Shown one piece after another: positions 6,889 to 10,017 of a DNA stretch of 10,017 bases (positions within the stretch are counted from its first letter, which is position 1; every line of letters starts with the position of its first letter). This DNA is from Desulfococcus sp. (lineage in GTDB: Bacteria > Desulfobacterota > Desulfobacteria > Desulfobacterales > Desulfosalsimonadaceae): NCBI GenBank assembly GCA_024641805.1, contig JAHECJ010000020.1:1-10017 (forward strand), in the 5' to 3' direction. The translations under genes and the position numbers were made by a program. Under the pieces are notes generated by a model. It had not been told where the DNA came from. It was given only the letters and a program-made list of their open reading frames with translations, and did not search any database.

Positions 6889-7752
6889 CTACCAGTTCAT
6901 ATCCGTTTCATACCCCAACTCAATCAAAAGCTGGCCGGCCTGGTCCTTGAATAAGGCTTTGTGCGCATCCGTAAACCGCTTCCGCCACCGGCCGATCATC
7001 CCGCTGTTAAATGTATAGGTACCGCCGAAAAGCGTGTCGCATATATTATCAATAACCGTATCCGCGCACTCAATTTCAAAAAAATCAGCCAGCTTCTCAA
7101 CAAGCTGTTTCTGGGTCTCCCGGCTGCCGCCGCCTTTTTCGCCGATCAGCTGTTCAAACTGAACCAGAAATGCCCCGCCTATGGTTTTCCATTTCATATG
7201 TCCGCCTACCAACTCGACAATCGACGGCTGTCGGCGGGTCTGGGTGACATCACTGCCCACCCCCTGGATGCCGCACGCAATACGATAATCCACGTCCGTC
7301 CGGCTGAAATATGGATAAAGCAGATGATTTTTCTCTTTTACGATGTAATCCGCCCAGGAGAGTACCACGTCCCTGGGGTCCCGCATCATCAGCAGAATTT
7401 TGAAATTCAAATCAATGAGGGCCTCATGAATTTTCGGATTATAGTTCAGATGGGCGGTCAAAAACCGGCCGGGGGGGACTGATTTAAATAGACGCTCAAT
7501 CCATGGTAAATCGTCATATAAGTGAATATCTTCGCGGCCTTCCAATGGAAACGGGACCCCTTTATCAACAAATTCGGCAATGGTTTGGCGATCCATGTGT
7601 TTACCGCTATGATCGACTCCCGGGAGTCCGGTGAGCGCCTTGGCCAATAAATGCGTGCCTGATTTTGGCAGGGAATCCAGAAAAATGGGATATTTCATGT
7701 TTTGCGCAGTGAGTTTTGCCCCCATTGCTTTCTTTAACAGTCGTTTAAACAT
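6889..7752 (-). CDS. Sulfotransferase, distinct subfamily from the other two
   Basis: The 287-residue product has IFLDSLPKSGTHLLAKAL (23-40) as the 5'-phosphosulfate loop with Lys30, and ILLMMRDPRDVVLSWADY (119-136) as the 3'-phosphate site with Arg124 and Ser132. GMIGRWRKRFTDAHKALF (251-268) replaces the usual RKGxxGDWxNxF block: the Gly-Arg-Trp core remains but the RKG is gone. These features place it in the PAPS-dependent sulfotransferase superfamily but in a different branch from the two other copies. It would act in the cytoplasm, where PAPS is made, so on a glycan before export. It starts 62 bp after the ABC ATPase gene with a poor Shine-Dalgarno, suggesting it belongs to the transporter transcript. 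Acceptor sugar is unknown. Confidence 0.87.
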   Translation of the reverse strand: MFKRLLKKAMGAKLTAQNMKYPIFLDSLPKSGTHLLAKALTGLPGVDHSGKHMDRQTIAEFVDKGVPFPLEGREDIHLYDDLPWIERLFKSVPPGRFLTAHLNYNPKIHEALIDLNFKILLMMRDPRDVVLSWADYIVKEKNHLLYPYFSRTDVDYRIACGIQGVGSDVTQTRRQPSIVELVGGHMKWKTIGGAFLVQFEQLIGEKGGGSRETQKQLVEKLADFFEIECADTVIDNICDTLFGGTYTFNSGMIGRWRKRFTDAHKALFKDQAGQLLIELGYETDMNW

Positions 7753-7814
7753 ATTCCATCGTTTTCATTAGTTGCCTGAGCTAACAGCAGATTTTTTAAA
7801 ATTGCAACCCGATT

Positions 7815-8597
7815 TCATTGTGAGTTGGAGCGGGGCCGGCTTTTGTTGTATAGTTCCAGGGCCGGATTCACATCCCCGTCAAATATAATTTTGCCTCTTT
7901 CAAAAACAGTGGCCGTCTGGCAGAATTGCTCCACGATCAGCGGACTGTGGGATACCAGAAGCAATGACAGGCCTTGAGCCACCAGGGCGGACACGTGTTC
8001 CAGGCATTTACGCTTAAATTCCGCATCCCCGACGTTGATGGCTTCGTCAACAATCAGAATATCGGGTTCCATGCAGGTATAAACCGCGAAGGCCAGCCGG
8101 GCCAGCATCCCGCTTGAATACATCCGGGTCGGCTTATCAAAAAATATGCCGATACCTGCAAACTCCTGTATCCGGTCCATCTGTCCGCTCACCTGGTCTC
8201 TGGGAACATTCATAAGCGCCCCCAGAACGTAAACGTTTTCCCTTCCGGTAAAATCCGGCTTAAAACCGCTGCCCATGGTCATAATGGCGGCGACCCGGCC
8301 TTTTAAAAATATCTTTCCCGATGTCGGCATCATGGTGCCGGCGATAATCTGCAGCAACGTGCTTTTCCCCGCGCCATTATGTCCCACGATCCCCCGCGAC
8401 TCTCCGCGTTTCATGTCAAAACTGACGTTTTGCAGGGCCCAGAATTCATCGTAATATTTTTTGTCCCGGAACACCTGCTGCTTCAGCCGGTCCATCGGAT
8501 TCCGGTAAAGCGGAAACATCTTGCTGATATTCCTCACCAATACCGCATAATCCGATTGCTTAAATCCCTCCAGATCTGCCGGCGCTTTATATGACAT
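7815..8597 (-). CDS. ABC polysaccharide exporter ATPase, short Wzt/KpsT type
   Basis: The 260-residue product is the nucleotide-binding subunit of a polysaccharide/polyol phosphate exporter. VGHNGAGKST (71-80) is Walker A, YSSGMLARLAF (160-170) the signature, ILIVDEA (180-186) Walker B, and SHS around His217 the H-loop. DEAINVGDAEFKRKC (184-198) and the DRLKQQVF segment near residue 36 are typical of the Wzt/TagH/KpsT group. It powers transfer of a lipid-linked glycan across the inner membrane with the permease. The C-terminal carbohydrate-binding domain of O9a-type Wzt is absent, as the chain stops soon after the nucleotide-binding fold. The ATG at 8597 overlaps the permease end by 11 bp and has GAGAGG 8 nt upstream; an upstream TTG (8639) is in frame but unlikely. 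Confidence 0.93.
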   Translation of the reverse strand: MSYKAPADLEGFKQSDYAVLVRNISKMFPLYRNPMDRLKQQVFRDKKYYDEFWALQNVSFDMKRGESRGIVGHNGAGKSTLLQIIAGTMMPTSGKIFLKGRVAAIMTMGSGFKPDFTGRENVYVLGALMNVPRDQVSGQMDRIQEFAGIGIFFDKPTRMYSSGMLARLAFAVYTCMEPDILIVDEAINVGDAEFKRKCLEHVSALVAQGLSLLLVSHSPLIVEQFCQTATVFERGKIIFDGDVNPALELYNKSRPRSNSQ

Positions 8598-9459
8598 CCG
8601 CAAAGCCTCTCTTGTAACGCATAAAACAGGCGTAGCCAACGACCATCAGCGTAATTGAATATACCAAATTAAAAATCAGCCAGAACCAGTCCGGCCCCAG
8701 ACCTTGGAAAATAATACGCCGGGCATCATCCACAATGGATGCAATAACATTTATCCGCAGTATCCAGTTCCAATGATCCGGTACAAGATGCAGCAAACGG
8801 TCCAGCGGGAAAATAATCCCGGACAGGAAGAACAGCATTTGAATCAGACTCTGCGTCAGGTTATCGACATCCCGGCTGAACACGCCTAACGTCGCCAAAA
8901 TCCAGGAAATTCCGGTGCAAAAGAAAATCAGCGGCAGGTACACCAGCGGCAGATACACCAGCGACCAGTGCGGGATTCCACTGCTGAACATTTCCAGTAC
9001 AATGAGAACCCCTATGCCGATGAAAGACTGAACAACGGACACCCCGATGACGGTCACCGGAATTATCTCCAGTGGAAAAACAATATGCTTCACGTATGTT
9101 TTGTTGACCCACATCAGGCGGGACGCCTTTCCCACCGACTCGGCAAACACGTTGAACAATACAACCCCGCAGAAAATCATTTTACCTACCGCAAAATTCG
9201 AATCCAGTCCCCAGATGTTCTTTCTTCCGCCCAGGAGAATTGAAAAAACAAGGGTGTAAACCAAAATGCGCATCAGCGGCACGATGATTGTCCAGAGCAT
9301 CCCCAGGGCAGAGCCCCGGTAGCGGTCATTGACTTCCCACCAGATAAACTGCCGGAGCAGCAGTTTATACCGATTCAATCCCTTCAAAAGATCAATCGGA
9401 TTCAAAAATGTTTTGAAAAGAAGCCGGGGCTCCTCAGATATGATTTTAATTTTCTGCAT
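8587..9459 (-). CDS. ABC-2 type polysaccharide exporter permease, Wzm/KpsM/TagG type
   Basis: The 290-residue product has an N-terminal amphipathic region and about six membrane helices (roughly 52-76, 94-110, 132-156, 168-194, 204-222, 258-279). IWWEVNDRYRGSALGMLWTI (39-58) is the conserved entry segment of polysaccharide ABC-2 permeases, and FSRDVDNLTQSLIQMLFFLS (194-213) is the conserved cytoplasmic loop and helix of the family. Two copies would form the channel and pair with the ATPase encoded next, with which the gene overlaps by 11 bp. The ATG at 9459 has no strong Shine-Dalgarno. The gene follows the Rossmann-domain gene by 71 bp. It exports an O-antigen, capsule or similar glycan; the sequence does not tell which. 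Confidence 0.93.
   Translation of the reverse strand: MQKIKIISEEPRLLFKTFLNPIDLLKGLNRYKLLLRQFIWWEVNDRYRGSALGMLWTIIVPLMRILVYTLVFSILLGGRKNIWGLDSNFAVGKMIFCGVVLFNVFAESVGKASRLMWVNKTYVKHIVFPLEIIPVTVIGVSVVQSFIGIGVLIVLEMFSSGIPHWSLVYLPLVYLPLIFFCTGISWILATLGVFSRDVDNLTQSLIQMLFFLSGIIFPLDRLLHLVPDHWNWILRINVIASIVDDARRIIFQGLGPDWFWLIFNLVYSITLMVVGYACFMRYKRGFADVI
8606..8611 (-). promoter_or_regulatory. Ribosome binding site for the ATPase inside the permease gene
   Basis: GAGAGG lies 8 nt before the ATG at 8597 and within the last codons of the permease. It supports the overlapping start and tightly coupled synthesis of the two exporter subunits. Confidence 0.6.
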
Positions 9460-9530
9460 AATCGTTTCGAATAATTTTATACACTACGCAACGCTGCCCA
9501 GAAAAAATAATGTCGGGAATACAGCAAAAA

Positions 9531-10017
9531 TCACGGTTCGATAACCAGCCGCATTTGGCTGACCGCTGTATCCAGTCCGTCACGCATGCACAGTCGATGG
9601 ACTTCTTTCTTTTTTTCGACACCACGGTCCTTAAATGAAATGATAATTTCCTGAATTTTATATTTTTCGATAATGGTTCTGAGCTGTTTTTCACTGCCCA
9701 AAACCGGATACCCGTGAATTTGTTTGCCTTTTTTTCTTGGATCATCGTCGATAAAACCGACCAGAGAAAGCTCCAGGCGGTCATTGGTTTCTATTTCACG
9801 GACCACCATCTGGCCCCCGATCCCCGCCCCGTATATCAATGTCGGCTTTCCATGCCGCTTTTCATGGCTGACCCATTCATCCAGCAGCCGGAAAAAAAAC
9901 CTGGAGAAAGATATTAATATGAGCATGACTCCCCAGTAAATGATAAACACGGCCCTGGAAAAGCTTTGAAACCGATAGAGAAACAGCAGCACGAGTATTG
10001 CCGTCACCGTACCGGCA
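9531..10017 (-). CDS. Membrane protein with CoA_binding_3-type Rossmann domain, C-terminal part (5' end beyond window)
   Basis: The frame is open to the right edge (first visible residues AGTVTAILVLLFLYRF), so the true start lies outside; a GTG at 10007 is merely internal. Two hydrophobic helices are followed by SFSRFFFRLL, the link found in FlaA1/PglF/WbpM-type membrane proteins. TLIYGAGIGGQMVVREI is the GxGxxG nucleotide-binding motif, and VGFIDDDPRKKGKQIHGYPV is the strand and loop that usually follow. The protein stops after VSQMRLVIEP, with no epimerase/dehydratase or sugar-phosphate transferase domain after it. It may be the C-terminal part of a WecA/MraY-like glycosyl-1-phosphate transferase fused to this domain, an arrangement I recall from related bacteria, or a dehydratase that has lost its catalytic half. 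Either would start or feed the glycan pathway. The domain call is good; the whole-protein role is open. Confidence 0.75.
   Translation of the reverse strand, partial: AGTVTAILVLLFLYRFQSFSRAVFIIYWGVMLILISFSRFFFRLLDEWVSHEKRHGKPTLIYGAGIGGQMVVREIETNDRLELSLVGFIDDDPRKKGKQIHGYPVLGSEKQLRTIIEKYKIQEIIISFKDRGVEKKKEVHRLCMRDGLDTAVSQMRLVIEP

Noticed and set aside
6961..7482. 173-codon plus-strand open frame
   Set aside because: It lies wholly antisense to a sulfotransferase with clear motifs, and its translation shows no recognisable family or membrane pattern.
9446..9784. 112-codon minus-strand frame overlapping the Rossmann-domain gene
   Set aside because: It is out of frame with the conserved GxGxxG gene, and its translation does not resemble a missing dehydratase or transferase domain, so it is not evidence for a frameshift.

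Overview
The window holds one long run of minus-strand genes, read here from the right edge to the left edge. It looks like part of a surface-polysaccharide locus (O-antigen, capsule or exopolysaccharide) from a Gram-negative bacterium. The gene types, moderate base composition and mixed starts (ATG, possibly GTG) suggest a Desulfobacterota-type organism, but this is only an impression from gene content and no taxonomic marker is present.

Layout in transcription order: (i) 10017-9531, the C-terminal part of a FlaA1/PglF-like membrane protein with a Rossmann (CoA_binding_3-type) domain, cut by the window edge; (ii) 9459-8587 and 8597-7815, a Wzm/KpsM-type ABC-2 permease and its short Wzt/KpsT-type ATPase, overlapping by 11 bp; (iii) 7752-6889, a sulfotransferase; (iv) 6888-6229, an AT-rich gap with a possible terminator and a decayed IS200-type TnpA gene; (v) 6228-5449, a SAM-dependent methyltransferase; (vi) 5370-4606 and 4504-3242, two related sulfotransferases, the second with a long charged helical tail built on a 21-bp tandem repeat; (vii) 3155-2373, a GT2 polyprenyl-phosphate sugar synthase-like enzyme directly followed by (viii) 2372-663, a GT39-like integral-membrane glycosyltransferase; (ix) 624-1, the N-terminal 208 residues of an AlgI-like MBOAT O-acyltransferase, cut by the left edge.

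Working model (inference): a glycan is built in the cytoplasm, sulfated by up to three PAPS-dependent sulfotransferases and perhaps methylated, then exported by the ABC transporter. The GT2/GT39 pair could add sugars from a lipid-linked donor on the outer face of the inner membrane, and the MBOAT protein could add acyl groups there. The product would be a sulfated, possibly methylated and acetylated surface polysaccharide. The most unusual element is the sulfotransferase with seven in-frame heptad repeats, which could act as a spacer or ruler. No RNA genes, CRISPR arrays or intact mobile elements were found, and no credible plus-strand gene.
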